A stretch of 54,485 nt of DNA from Verrucomicrobiota bacterium (GTDB lineage: Bacteria > Verrucomicrobiota > Verrucomicrobiia > Verrucomicrobiales > Akkermansiaceae). Position numbers and translations under genes: made by a program. The stretch is from positions 1 to 54,485 of the forward strand of contig RDZR01000037.1 of NCBI GenBank assembly GCA_004294095.1, in the 5' to 3' direction. The notes beneath the pieces were generated by a model, which saw only the letters and a list, made by a program, of their open reading frames with translations, searched no databases and was not told where the DNA came from. Below, one piece after another: positions 1-8,800 of this stretch (the first letter of the stretch is position 1; every line of letters begins with the position of its first letter).

Positions 1-248
1 GATGATCCGCTACCATAACGAGGGCGCGCCAATGCGATGATCAGTAACGCCAATCCTAACAGAAAAATTCCTAACAAAATGCTTCCTGCGCGCGAGCGGG
101 ATTGCTTGCCTAGAGCCGCTGCATCAATGGTGGATGGAATCACCAACGCGGTGCTGCTACCCGTGCGTGAGCGCCACCAAGCGATGATCGGCAACAGCGC
201 GAGAAATCCCAACCATTGCGGATGCATGAATTCAAAGCCGGTGGTCAT
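1..248 (-). CDS. BatA-like aerotolerance protein, N-terminal part (runs off window)
   Basis: The reverse complement opens with ATG at 248 and stays open to the window edge, giving 82 residues. It begins MTTGFEFMHPQWLGFLAL, followed by a hydrophobic stretch, a short basic loop, and a second membrane helix ending in IALARPRYG. This two-helix start with an ALARPR motif before a von Willebrand A domain is typical of BatA/BatB proteins; the VWA domain itself would lie outside the window. The start overlaps the stop of the upstream gene (ATGA at 248-245), so translation is probably coupled. The MoxR and DUF58 genes upstream are the usual partners of Bat proteins. The exact Bat paralogue is inferred. 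Confidence 0.7.
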   Translation of the reverse strand, partial: MTTGFEFMHPQWLGFLALLPIIAWWRSRTGSSTALVIPSTIDAAALGKQSRSRAGSILLGIFLLGLALLIIALARPRYGSGS

Positions 249-835
249 GATTTGCCTCCTGTGCTGTTAGATTGTTTCGTCTCCCGCACGAAGCGATCTC
301 CACACGCGTGAAGTTGCTTTTTTGCATCCAATGAGAGCCCGCTCGCCGCAAATTTCACCACGTCGCTGGTTTGTAAAAAATCTTCTAACAGCGCGTGATG
401 GCCCGCGAACTGGGCATGGTTTTTTGCTCCTGAGAGAAATTCTTCGGTCGTTTGGTTTGGTGCGGAAATGGAAAACTGCGCACGGATGTAACTGCGGATG
501 ATTTCACTCGTTCTTGCGGCGTAGTCCTCTGCCGTCGTCGCTTCGGCCTGCCGCAAGATTTGATTCAGTTCACTCAATGCACGGTCGGCTGGAGAAATGG
601 CGACTTCGGGTTGGCGCTTCATCCGCAGATAAAACCACAGTGCCAGAGCAATCAGAAGCAGTCCGCCACCGGTGTAGAGCAGTGGCTGCCATTTTTCTAA
701 CAGCGAAGGAGTCACTGGGATGTTGATGAGATCCTGTGGCCCGCGAATGTCATTTTCCGCAGCAGATTGGGCGTGGGCACTGACAATGCTCATGCTCAAC
801 GCGCTGATGATTCCTGCAATATTTCTTTGAATCAT
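245..835 (-). CDS. DUF4381-like single-pass membrane protein
   Basis: A protein of about 196 residues with an N-terminal signal-like segment, a periplasmic stretch rich in proline (GPQDLINIPVTP), one membrane helix (LLYTGGGLLLIALALWFYL), and a cytoplasmic helical tail with YAARTSEIIRSYIRAQF. Small proteins of this architecture (DUF4381) sit between the DUF58 and VWA genes in MoxR/Bat operons. The frame extends upstream to 877, but the ATG at 835 overlaps the DUF58 stop as ATGA (835-832), so that start is preferred. Function is unknown beyond operon membership; the family assignment comes from topology, position and the SxxIRxYI-type motif. Confidence 0.6.
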   Translation of the reverse strand: MIQRNIAGIISALSMSIVSAHAQSAAENDIRGPQDLINIPVTPSLLEKWQPLLYTGGGLLLIALALWFYLRMKRQPEVAISPADRALSELNQILRQAEATTAEDYAARTSEIIRSYIRAQFSISAPNQTTEEFLSGAKNHAQFAGHHALLEDFLQTSDVVKFAASGLSLDAKKQLHACGDRFVRETKQSNSTGGKS

Positions 836-1782
836 GCTCCACTGCGCTGGCGGTGAGTTTTGAAAAATGCCAACCATTCAGGCATCCATGCTTCACCATT
901 GGTCATTTCTAACATATCGATGCCGAGCGAGCGAATGGCGGTGGCGATTTGTTGGCGCCGCTCGCGAGATTTTTTTGCGTAAGCCTCTCTCACGCTGCGC
1001 TTCGCGGTGTCCAAAGTCATGGTTTCTCCGGACTCAGCATCTTGGATGCGCAGTAGGCCGACGTTGGGCAGCTCTGCTTCGCGAGCATCATTGATGGCGA
1101 CGGCGATCACATCGTGCCGCCGATACGTGATTTGTAGTTTTTTCTTAAAATCTGCTAGATTTATGGCGAGAGGTGGCGGCAGGCAAAAATCAGAAAAGAG
1201 AAAAACCACAGCGCGGCGGTGGAGCAGATGGTTCGTCACATCCAGTGCTTTGGTGAGATGAGTTCCTTGATGTTGTGGTTGAAAAAACAAAATTTCGCGT
1301 ATCAAGCGCATCATCTGCAAGCGGCCTTTTCCGGGTGGAATGTAAAGTTCCACTTGATCAGTAAATAGCAAAAGGCCCACTCGGTCACGCGTGCGAATGG
1401 CCGATGCCGCCAGCACCGCTGCCGCCTCCGCGGCGGTCTCGCGTTTGGAACTCGCCGCAGATCCAAAATCAGCCGAGGCACTCACATCCACCGCGAGCAG
1501 AATCGTCAGCTCGCGCTCTTCGGTGAATAGCTTGATGTGGGTGTCGCCGGTGCGAGCGGTGACGTTCCAATCGATCGTGCGCACGTCATCGCCCGGCACG
1601 TAGTTGCGCACACGATCAAAGTCCATCCCGCGGCCTTTGAAAACGCTGGCAAAACGGCCTGCGAGCGCGTCGTTCACGAAGCGTTGCGTCCGTAGCTCGA
1701 TGCGCCGCACGCGCCCTAGAATTTCTGCGGCACGCATTTCAGCCTCTTTGGCTTCTGCGGCACTGATGGCGGCGTTGCTCAT
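832..1782 (-). CDS. DUF58 domain protein
   Basis: A cytoplasmic protein of 316 residues with the DUF58 signature YVPGDDVRTIDW at residues 61-72, followed by a VWA-like fold carrying DVSAS (residues 99-103), a metal-binding DxSxS motif. DUF58 proteins accompany MoxR AAA ATPases and are thought to act in MoxR-dependent assembly or maturation of envelope proteins; the precise client here is unknown. It overlaps the moxR gene upstream (1782/1779, ATGA) and the DUF4381-like gene downstream. Length and motif order are normal. Confidence 0.85.
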   Translation of the reverse strand: MSNAAISAAEAKEAEMRAAEILGRVRRIELRTQRFVNDALAGRFASVFKGRGMDFDRVRNYVPGDDVRTIDWNVTARTGDTHIKLFTEERELTILLAVDVSASADFGSAASSKRETAAEAAAVLAASAIRTRDRVGLLLFTDQVELYIPPGKGRLQMMRLIREILFFQPQHQGTHLTKALDVTNHLLHRRAVVFLFSDFCLPPPLAINLADFKKKLQITYRRHDVIAVAINDAREAELPNVGLLRIQDAESGETMTLDTAKRSVREAYAKKSRERRQQIATAIRSLGIDMLEMTNGEAWMPEWLAFFKTHRQRSGA

Positions 1783-2822
1783 GGCACGGGTAATTGATCT
1801 AACAGACGAGCGATGATTTGGCAGCTATCGAGACCCTCAGCTTCGGCCTCGTAGGTGACCGTCACCCGGTGGCGCAGGACATCATGCGCAATCGATTTTA
1901 CATCCTGCGGTGTAACGTAGCCGCGGCCTTGGAGAAATGCATGCGCACGGCTGGCAAGTGCCAAATTGATCGTGGCGCGCGGCGAGGCACCCACGCGGAT
2001 GAGTGGCGCGATCGGCACTCCAAAAGCATCCGGGCGGCGAGTTGCATGCACCAAACGCACGATGTAGCGTTTCACTTTTTCATCCAAATAAAGGCGATTC
2101 ACTACGCGGCGAGCAGTTTCAATTTCCGCAGGATCGACCATTGGCTGGGGCAGGGGAGTGGCATCGGTAATGCCTGCAAGATCCAGCACCTGCATCTCTT
2201 CATCTTCCGTCGGATAATCAACGATGACTTTCATCATGAAGCGATCGAGCTGTGCTTCGGGCAGCGGATAGGTGCCTTCCTGTTCTAACGGATTTTGCGT
2301 AGCGAGCACCAAGAATGGAGTCGGTAGAGCAAAGCTTTGCTCGCCGATCGTCACTTGGCGTTCTTGCATCGCTTCTAACAACGCACTTTGCACCTTGGCC
2401 GGCGCTCGGTTGATTTCATCTGCTAGAATGAAATTTGCAAAAACCGGGCCGTGCTTAACCCGAAAGCGCGCCTCGCGCGGATCGTAAATTTCCGTGCCCA
2501 CGATGTCTGCCGGCAGCATGTCTGGGGTAAATTGAATGCGGTGAAATTTGGAATGAACCAAAGAAGCGAGTGTCTTGAGCGCCAGCGTTTTGGCCAAACC
2601 AGGAACTCCCTCTAACAAAACGTGGCCTTTGACTAACAGAGAAATTAGCAGCCGATCCACCAACATGTGTTGACCGATCAAATGCTGCCCAATTTCGCGG
2701 CGCAGCGGAGCGATCCATTGGGAGGCTTGAGTGACTTCGGCAGCTGCTTGTTCAGGCGAAATGGCGTTGGATTGGGTCATGGGCATCAGGAAATTTTTGA
2801 GCGTCGTTGAGGAAGCGTTCAC
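1779..2822 (-). CDS. moxR: MoxR family AAA+ ATPase
   Basis: A protein of 347 residues with the MoxR version of Walker A (GVPGLAKT, about residues 72-79) and Walker B (FILADEINRAP, D135/E136), followed by the conserved LLEAMQERQVT and ATQNPLEQEGTYPLPEAQLDRF segments (sensor 1 and the MoxR insert). MoxR ATPases are chaperone-like and work with VWA-domain partners, here encoded directly downstream. It is first in a minus-strand operon of at least four genes joined by ATGA overlaps. Methionines at residues 13 and 15 are alternative starts; the first 14 residues do not look conserved. Confidence 0.9.
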   Translation of the reverse strand: MNASSTTLKNFLMPMTQSNAISPEQAAAEVTQASQWIAPLRREIGQHLIGQHMLVDRLLISLLVKGHVLLEGVPGLAKTLALKTLASLVHSKFHRIQFTPDMLPADIVGTEIYDPREARFRVKHGPVFANFILADEINRAPAKVQSALLEAMQERQVTIGEQSFALPTPFLVLATQNPLEQEGTYPLPEAQLDRFMMKVIVDYPTEDEEMQVLDLAGITDATPLPQPMVDPAEIETARRVVNRLYLDEKVKRYIVRLVHATRRPDAFGVPIAPLIRVGASPRATINLALASRAHAFLQGRGYVTPQDVKSIAHDVLRHRVTVTYEAEAEGLDSCQIIARLLDQLPVP

Positions 2823-2977
2823 TTGAGCGCGACTTGTCTAATCGGTGGCAGTTTCATATCAGGCAATCGTCGCAGGCCACGGAAAAAAATTCAGGAAGGA
2901 TAAAATTTTAAGGTTGTTACATTTCCTCGTGCGGTCAGCATGGTAGGAATCGTTTTATCAATTAAATCTCGAAAACT

Positions 2978-4294
2978 ATGAAAAAGGCGTTTTTCTTTTT
3001 GTTGATTGCTGCGGTCGCTGGACTTACCATTTGGATTCGATTATCAAATCGCATAAGCCTTGGCCAAGCGGAGATTCTTGGCGGGGTGGTAAGGACAGAA
3101 ATAGGAGATGCGGAGCGTCTTTATTATCTCACGAGCCAGTGGGAAAAGCGGATTTTTTTCACGAGCGGTCGTGCCAGTGCATCCCGAAAAACGGCGAGTT
3201 CTTTGAACATCGATCTATGGGAAATCGATGCCGCTACGGCAGAACCTTTATCGCGGCGTCGGCTCAAGCGGGCGGAGGTAAATTTGGATTCAACAGCGCT
3301 GGGCATGGAGCAGGGGATTCTTTGGGCAAGGATTCCAGAGCTGGTTGGAATTCGTCTAGCAGATGGCGTGATTGTGGTGGACCGCGAAAAAATCGCGCAG
3401 CGGAATCCGTCGATCGCTGGGGTGTTTCCGAAGCCTCCGGAAACTTTTCAAATGTTGCCCTCATCTATGCAGCCCTTGAGATTTTCTGCTGAGGGCGGGA
3501 TGGTGGTGAGATTAGACGATGCTCGCGAAGTGCGCATCGACCCGGTCACTGCAGAGGCCACGCCCTATATCGCAAAAAAGCAAGATGCTGAGCCACCCGC
3601 CGAAGCCCCCCCTGCGCCACCTCGAACTGAGGTATTTTCGCCGCGAAATGGAATGGATTGGGCCGCAATGCTCCGCGGCATCGTGCTACCGCCAAATGCA
3701 GATGGGAAAAAATGGATAGGTCTGCTAACAGAACCGGATTTAGCCATGATGTTAGAGAATAGTGCTCTTTCGAGTCAGATGGATTTTACCAAACCACAGC
3801 GCTCGCGACTCTATCGAGCAACACTTCATGAAGAAACTAGCTTCATGGGGACTAAAATTCAGCATCAAAATCCAACGGCCTTGCCGGAAAGTCCTGAGTT
3901 TTTAATGGGTGGACTGCTCATTCAAGAATCCAGTGATAGTTACACGAAGTCTGTCATGTGGCGAAGTGAACCGGACAGCGTCTTTGTGCTCTCGCGCGAC
4001 CGACTTGGCGATGAAGGGCGAATGCAGATCGCTCGTATTTCCATCGACAAGGGTGCACCCGTCTGGAGTGTCGCCCTACCGATTTCTAACTTAAGTGCTT
4101 GGCTCCCCGGTGAGCACCACGCAATCATTCTTGGGCCAGATCCCTCAGCACCACGCTCGCCGATGGCTGAGGAAAATGACAATACGGCACATCATATTCT
4201 ATCGCTCGATTTGGCGACCGGAGAATGGAAATCTTTCAACCCCGACCTGCACCGCGACTGGCCGATCGAAGGCTCTACTGAAAAATCAAAATGA
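2978..4294 (+). CDS. Membrane-anchored or secreted protein of unknown function (PA2928-like?)
   Basis: A protein of 438 residues starting with a short basic segment and one hydrophobic helix (MKKAFFFLLIAAVAGLTIWI), so it is exported or anchored with its body outside the cytoplasm. The body shows repeated beta-type segments such as LWEIDAATAEPLSRRRL and ARISIDKGAPVWSVALP, which suggest a propeller-like fold, plus a proline-rich linker near residue 205 (EPPAEAPPAPPRTE). The general pattern resembles PA2928-type proteins, but this was not verified. It overlaps the next gene by ATGA, so the two probably work together. It is divergent from moxR across a 155-bp gap. Confidence 0.6.
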   Translation: MKKAFFFLLIAAVAGLTIWIRLSNRISLGQAEILGGVVRTEIGDAERLYYLTSQWEKRIFFTSGRASASRKTASSLNIDLWEIDAATAEPLSRRRLKRAEVNLDSTALGMEQGILWARIPELVGIRLADGVIVVDREKIAQRNPSIAGVFPKPPETFQMLPSSMQPLRFSAEGGMVVRLDDAREVRIDPVTAEATPYIAKKQDAEPPAEAPPAPPRTEVFSPRNGMDWAAMLRGIVLPPNADGKKWIGLLTEPDLAMMLENSALSSQMDFTKPQRSRLYRATLHEETSFMGTKIQHQNPTALPESPEFLMGGLLIQESSDSYTKSVMWRSEPDSVFVLSRDRLGDEGRMQIARISIDKGAPVWSVALPISNLSAWLPGEHHAIILGPDPSAPRSPMAEENDNTAHHILSLDLATGEWKSFNPDLHRDWPIEGSTEKSK

Positions 4295-5001
4295 AACGGC
4301 AAATCGTGGTTTCATGCCTAAAGTTGCTGGCGTTATTCGCAAGCTCCATGCTCGTCGCCTGCAAACCTAACTCGACATCAGAGGGCGAGAAGTCTCCGGA
4401 AATCCAGGAAATTTCTTCTGCGCCTACCACCGATGCTTTCCTCATCTTGCCAGGTGACTACGCGCAAGGGACCGCCGTTACAGACCTCGAGCTCCGCTTC
4501 GGGCAGATGAATGTGCACCGCGAAAACGCGGAAGATCCAACCGTCATTCTATTTCCAAATGACCCTACCCGCCGCGCGATTGTCACCTTTTATGAAGCAT
4601 CTGCGCTAGACGAGCTATCACGCATCACCGTCAGCGAGCCCAGTTCGCTCTGGCGCGGTAAACTTGGTGTCCACGTAGGAATGACCTTTTCCAAACTCCG
4701 AGAAATCAATGGCAAGCCTTTCATGCTTACCGGCTTCGATGCACAACACCGCGCCATGGTGATCGATAGCTGGAGCCCTGCCATCGGTGATGATGCCACA
4801 CTCGGTGCGCTTGATGTCACCGAGGGCGATCGCCTTTATTTTGAAGTCGAGCTTGGGCCGATTGATACTTCCAAACTTCCCACAAAGCTGCCTGATGAAT
4901 ATCAATTATCCAGCGACGATCCGCGCTTGCTTCCCCTCGGTGAATTGATCCAAGTCACCGCCATTACCGCGAGAAGTAGCCTAGATGATGAGTGGGAATA
5001 A
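4291..5001 (+). CDS. Putative lipoprotein of unknown function
   Basis: A protein of 236 residues with a lipoprotein signal peptide: basic start MKRQ, hydrophobic core, and lipobox LVAC with the lipidated cysteine at about residue 24. The mature part is not recognised; it includes GKLGVHVGMTFSKLREINGKPF, a pattern seen in proteins that bind or sense through a small alpha/beta domain. It starts inside the stop codon of the preceding gene (ATGA, 4291-4294), so the pair is an operon. No catalytic motif is visible. Confidence 0.6.
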   Translation: MKRQIVVSCLKLLALFASSMLVACKPNSTSEGEKSPEIQEISSAPTTDAFLILPGDYAQGTAVTDLELRFGQMNVHRENAEDPTVILFPNDPTRRAIVTFYEASALDELSRITVSEPSSLWRGKLGVHVGMTFSKLREINGKPFMLTGFDAQHRAMVIDSWSPAIGDDATLGALDVTEGDRLYFEVELGPIDTSKLPTKLPDEYQLSSDDPRLLPLGELIQVTAITARSSLDDEWE

Positions 5002-5139
5002 AGAGTGAAATAAAGATAACTGGTCGCTATTTTCTGAAGTTTGTAAACAATACTTTCGGTCGCATTCAGTTTAGAATCGAGGCACCACGGAACGGAGTGT
5101 CCTACACGATCCATCACAAAACCCCAATAGGATAAGACA

Positions 5140-5245
5140 CCAATTTATAGACAAATACAGCCTTCTGAGCTATACAAGTCACGGCCAAGTGCCAACGAAC
5201 GACTCCTGCCCGCCTTTTTGGAGTCCGCAAATGCGTGGCGGAACA
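5140..5245 (+). other. Diverged second copy of the tracrRNA-region sequence
   Basis: This stretch upstream of cas12b matches the region between cas2 and the array. A 16-base identity (CGGCCAAGTGCCAACG, 5182-5197) equals 11960-11975, and both are followed 13-14 bases later by CGCCTTT and then GAGT. Upstream, both copies have TAGACA (5148 and 11912). In this copy GCAAATGCGTGGCGG follows (5227-5241), which resembles the end of the CRISPR repeat (CAAAATGCATGTGGCGG) with a two-base gap, so it could act as, or derive from, an anti-repeat. A 16-base match alone could be chance in 54 kb; the surrounding colinear similarity is the argument. Confidence 0.4.
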
Positions 5246-5577
5246 AGGAAGTTCACTCAAAATTTTTCCATATTCAGATTTCGCTTGAATCAAGTGTGAA
5301 TTCTTTGTTGATTTATTTTGTGAAGAGCTTTTCAATTCCAACCGCCGATTCCGAATTAGAGGAAATGCTTTACGGCAGCGGTGACTTCGAATCGACTCAT
5401 GATGGCCTAATCCGAAGTTTGATGCCGTTTCTTCTACTGAATGAGCCACTTGATTCCAATCAACACGAAAAACTCCTTTTTGAACATCTTGCAAAAATAG
5501 GGAGTAGGCATCTTGTCCTTACCCTTTGTGAGGAAGCGCAAGGCCACTTAACGATTATCTCTGCCCGCAGCGCCTGA
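5218..5577 (+). CDS. Doubtful small ORF or gene remnant
   Basis: An open frame of about 149 codons runs from just after a stop at 5128-5130 to the stop at 5577; the only start near its beginning is TTG at 5218 (119 residues). The peptide (for example LIRSLMPFLLLNEPLDSN, LVLTLCEEAQG) has ordinary composition but is not recognised. There is no clear ribosome-binding site. It lies between a lipoprotein gene and cas12b in an 805-bp gap and overlaps the diverged tracr-like copy. It may be the tail of a decayed gene at the edge of the island. I see nothing else in 5578-5806. Confidence 0.25.
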   Translation: MESANAWRNKEVHSKFFHIQISLESSVNSLLIYFVKSFSIPTADSELEEMLYGSGDFESTHDGLIRSLMPFLLLNEPLDSNQHEKLLFEHLAKIGSRHLVLTLCEEAQGHLTIISARSA

Positions 5578-5806
5578 GCATAAAAACCCGTCACCCAAAC
5601 AATCTGCCTAATTCTTACCAAAAACAACATCCAGCCAACCTTCGCACCCACAGAGTTCGACATCCCCTGAAAAACAAAGGGCCACGGAGATTCCCCCGTA
5701 GCCACGATGCCGGTTGAGATTTCCCAATACGGCAGGAGTTAACCACAGATCTGCTTCCCATTCAATCTTCAATCGTATTTTTTAAATTTACCCACTATTT
5801 CTAAAA

Positions 5807-8800
5807 ATGAACCGCATCTACCAAGGCCGTGTCAGCAAAATCGAACTTCTTGCAGAAGATCGCCAAAATCTGACTCCTATCGACACTTTCGAAGGCTGCG
5901 AACTCGATCAATTGAGTCCACTCTGGAAGCACCACGAAACATTCCAAGACGCGGTTAATTACTATCTTCTCAGTCTCACAGCTATGGCGCGGAGCGCGCA
6001 AGAGACGAGTATGGATCAAAGTCCTCAGCAGCGACTCGCCAGCGATTTATTGAAACAAATTGATCAATCATGGGGAAAGTTTCCTCGTTCTATCCCAGGT
6101 CCCGGGAAGCCGAAGTCTTTGCGTTGCAGTCTCCAGAAGTGGCTTTCTCTAGATTCATCTTCAAGCTTGGAGGACGCGATCAGTCGGATTCTTGATGGAA
6201 ATTCGGCACCCGCTGAGACACTCAATCATGCTTTGTCTTTGCTGCTCGAGAAGTGTGGCGGTGACTCGGCCATTCAACAAGGCGGTCGTGGTTATCTGCC
6301 GCGCCTTTGCGATGCGAGTTACTCAGGCAGTTGGGATCTCGACTCGGTCGCCACAGCTTCCACCGATGGAAAAGAGAAGCTCGCTGGAATTCTACACTCA
6401 GAATTCACGCCGATGGAACTCACGCAGGTCGCAGAAGAAATGTCGATTTCATGGGCTGGCATCAAATGCAAAGCAGATGAACAAATCGCCGGAGATACCC
6501 TCAAAAAAAGGCTCGAAAAAGCGGTCACGCATCAAATCAAGCGGCTTTCAAACCCCGATACCATTGCTCTCAGAGAATTACTCAATCAGTTTTCTGATGC
6601 GATTGAGCAGATAGAGGGTCTTAGAGAACTGATTTCGAACTTGCCCGATAACGTCGCCCTAGATCTGAACAAAGGCGGAAACATCAGCTGGGATCTGGTT
6701 CATGCTGCCTACCTTTTCAAGCTCTTCCCATCATCTTTCACCGGGAAGCTGCTTTCGCTTTCGATTAAGAAACCAACGACGAGCAAAAAGAAGAAAGAGC
6801 CGAGCAAACTCAGTGACGACCCCATCAAACTCGCCCGAGGCGAACGAGGCTATGTTTTCAGCGGTTTTACCGCACTTCCTGCGTGGAATCCTCTGTCACC
6901 TGGTAAGCCCGTTTGGAAAGAGTTCGATATCGCAGCTTTCAAGGAAGCATTAAAAGCACTCAATCAGTTCAACCAAAAAACCACAGAACGCGCTGAAACC
7001 CGCACCTATCTGAATGGCAAAATTGCGATCCTTCTCGGCTCAGAAGTCCCCGATTGGAAACCACAAAAGACCGAAGGCGGCGAATCTGAAGAGCTTCCCA
7101 AGCCACTTGATCCCAATTTATTGCAGCTTGCAGATCGGCTCGAAGCACGTCTCACGCAAGAACTAGCCGACACCGTTGTCGATTACACATCTCCCAAGAC
7201 CTTACACTTCGGTCAAGCCTCTCGGACATTGATTCCCGGCCAATGGCAGCTTTCCAATGCCTCTCTGCGCGGATTCTCCGACATCGCCAGTGAGTGGAAC
7301 AAGCTCCTCAAACAACAGGGTGATTCACTCACTGAAGAAACGCTCGCCGAGGTGGTGAAAAACCATCAGCGCAACGAGAAGAACAAAAAATCCATTGGCT
7401 CGATCCCTTTGTTTCTAGCGCTCTGTGACAGCGATTTCTGGCCGCTATGGCGCAACGAAAGAGAAGCGGAGGATGAAGACGCGGCCAAGCCTGCGAACAA
7501 TCGTTTTCTCCACCGCATCATTGATCTCCATCAGGCGATTCGTGATTATGAACGCGCTGCAGAGCCTGTGAATCTCACTCCCGCAGAACCTCGGCATTCG
7601 AGGAGGCTTTACATGTTCTCTGACATCGACGGTAAGGAGAAAGTCGTTTTCAAAGGTGAGGGCACCATTGAAAGCAGCATCGCCCTTCTTGAGGAAAAAT
7701 TTTGCCGTGTCCGGAGAGTTCGCCTCACGTTCTCCGCGCCTCGCCTCAAGCGCGATGAACTGCTAGGCGGCGAAGCCTCGCAGTGGCTTCAACCCATGGC
7801 CAAAGCACTTGGTTATACGAGTGATGATACGTCGAAAACATTTGAATCAGCCGTGTGCCTCATGCCTGATTTTGATTCGAAAAGCCATCTACGCTTTTTG
7901 TTGAATTTCCCGAAGAAAATCGACTCCGAATCGCTTCAGAACTATCTCGGAAAGTCCGCGATATGGAACGGCCAGTTCAACGGTGTGAAGGACAAGAACA
8001 TTCACCTCCATTGGCCAGCTACTGCCTCCACCAAAGCTTCGAAAGAAAATCCATGGTGGGAAAATCCGAGCGTTCTTAAAGATGGATTCACGTTCCATTC
8101 GGTTGATTTAGGCCAGCGCACGGCCGGTGCTTGGGCATTGATCCGGGTCACTCCTTGGAAACCGGATACCAATAAACCTGTCCGATCTGTAGGTCATGAT
8201 GGCGTGCGCGAGTGGTTCGCAGAAGTATTGAACACTGGCATGCACCGTTTGCCGGGTGAAGACCAAATGGTCGGCGGAGCAGGCAAGCTGAGCCGTGAGC
8301 ACTACGGGAAAGCGGGTCGAAATGCCAACGAAATCGAATACCAAGAAGCCATTGCAATTGGACAATCCCTCGGATGCTCCGGACCAGGAGAGGCGAAAGC
8401 TTGGATCGGCAAAACGGCTACTGAGAAATCATTTCCAGAACAAAACGATTCTCTCCTCACACTTGCGAATCGGCGCCTGACGCGTCTTGCCACTTTTCAT
8501 CGCTGGTCGTGTCTGCGAGTCGCACTCGCTGAGAAATCGGGTGAAGCAAAAACTCAGATTCGCATCATCGCCGCCACCTTGGCGGAGCTATCGCATTGGC
8601 AAGATGAGGACGTTGTTGCAGCTCTAACGAAATTGCTTTCGGACCATCCCTACCTTGATCAACTCATGCCCGAGGCGGGCGCAAGCAGTGCAAGCGAGAA
8701 ACCCAAAACCAAGCGCAAATCAAACGCTGCTAAATCTTGGACGGATGCCCAAATTGACGAGTGGAATCAGAACTTCCAACCCGATCATTTCACCACATTT

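Noticed and set aside
5114-5494. A 126-codon minus-strand frame upstream of cas12b
   Set aside because: No start signal, odd composition, and it overlaps both the tracr-like copy and the plus-strand remnant; not convincing as a gene.
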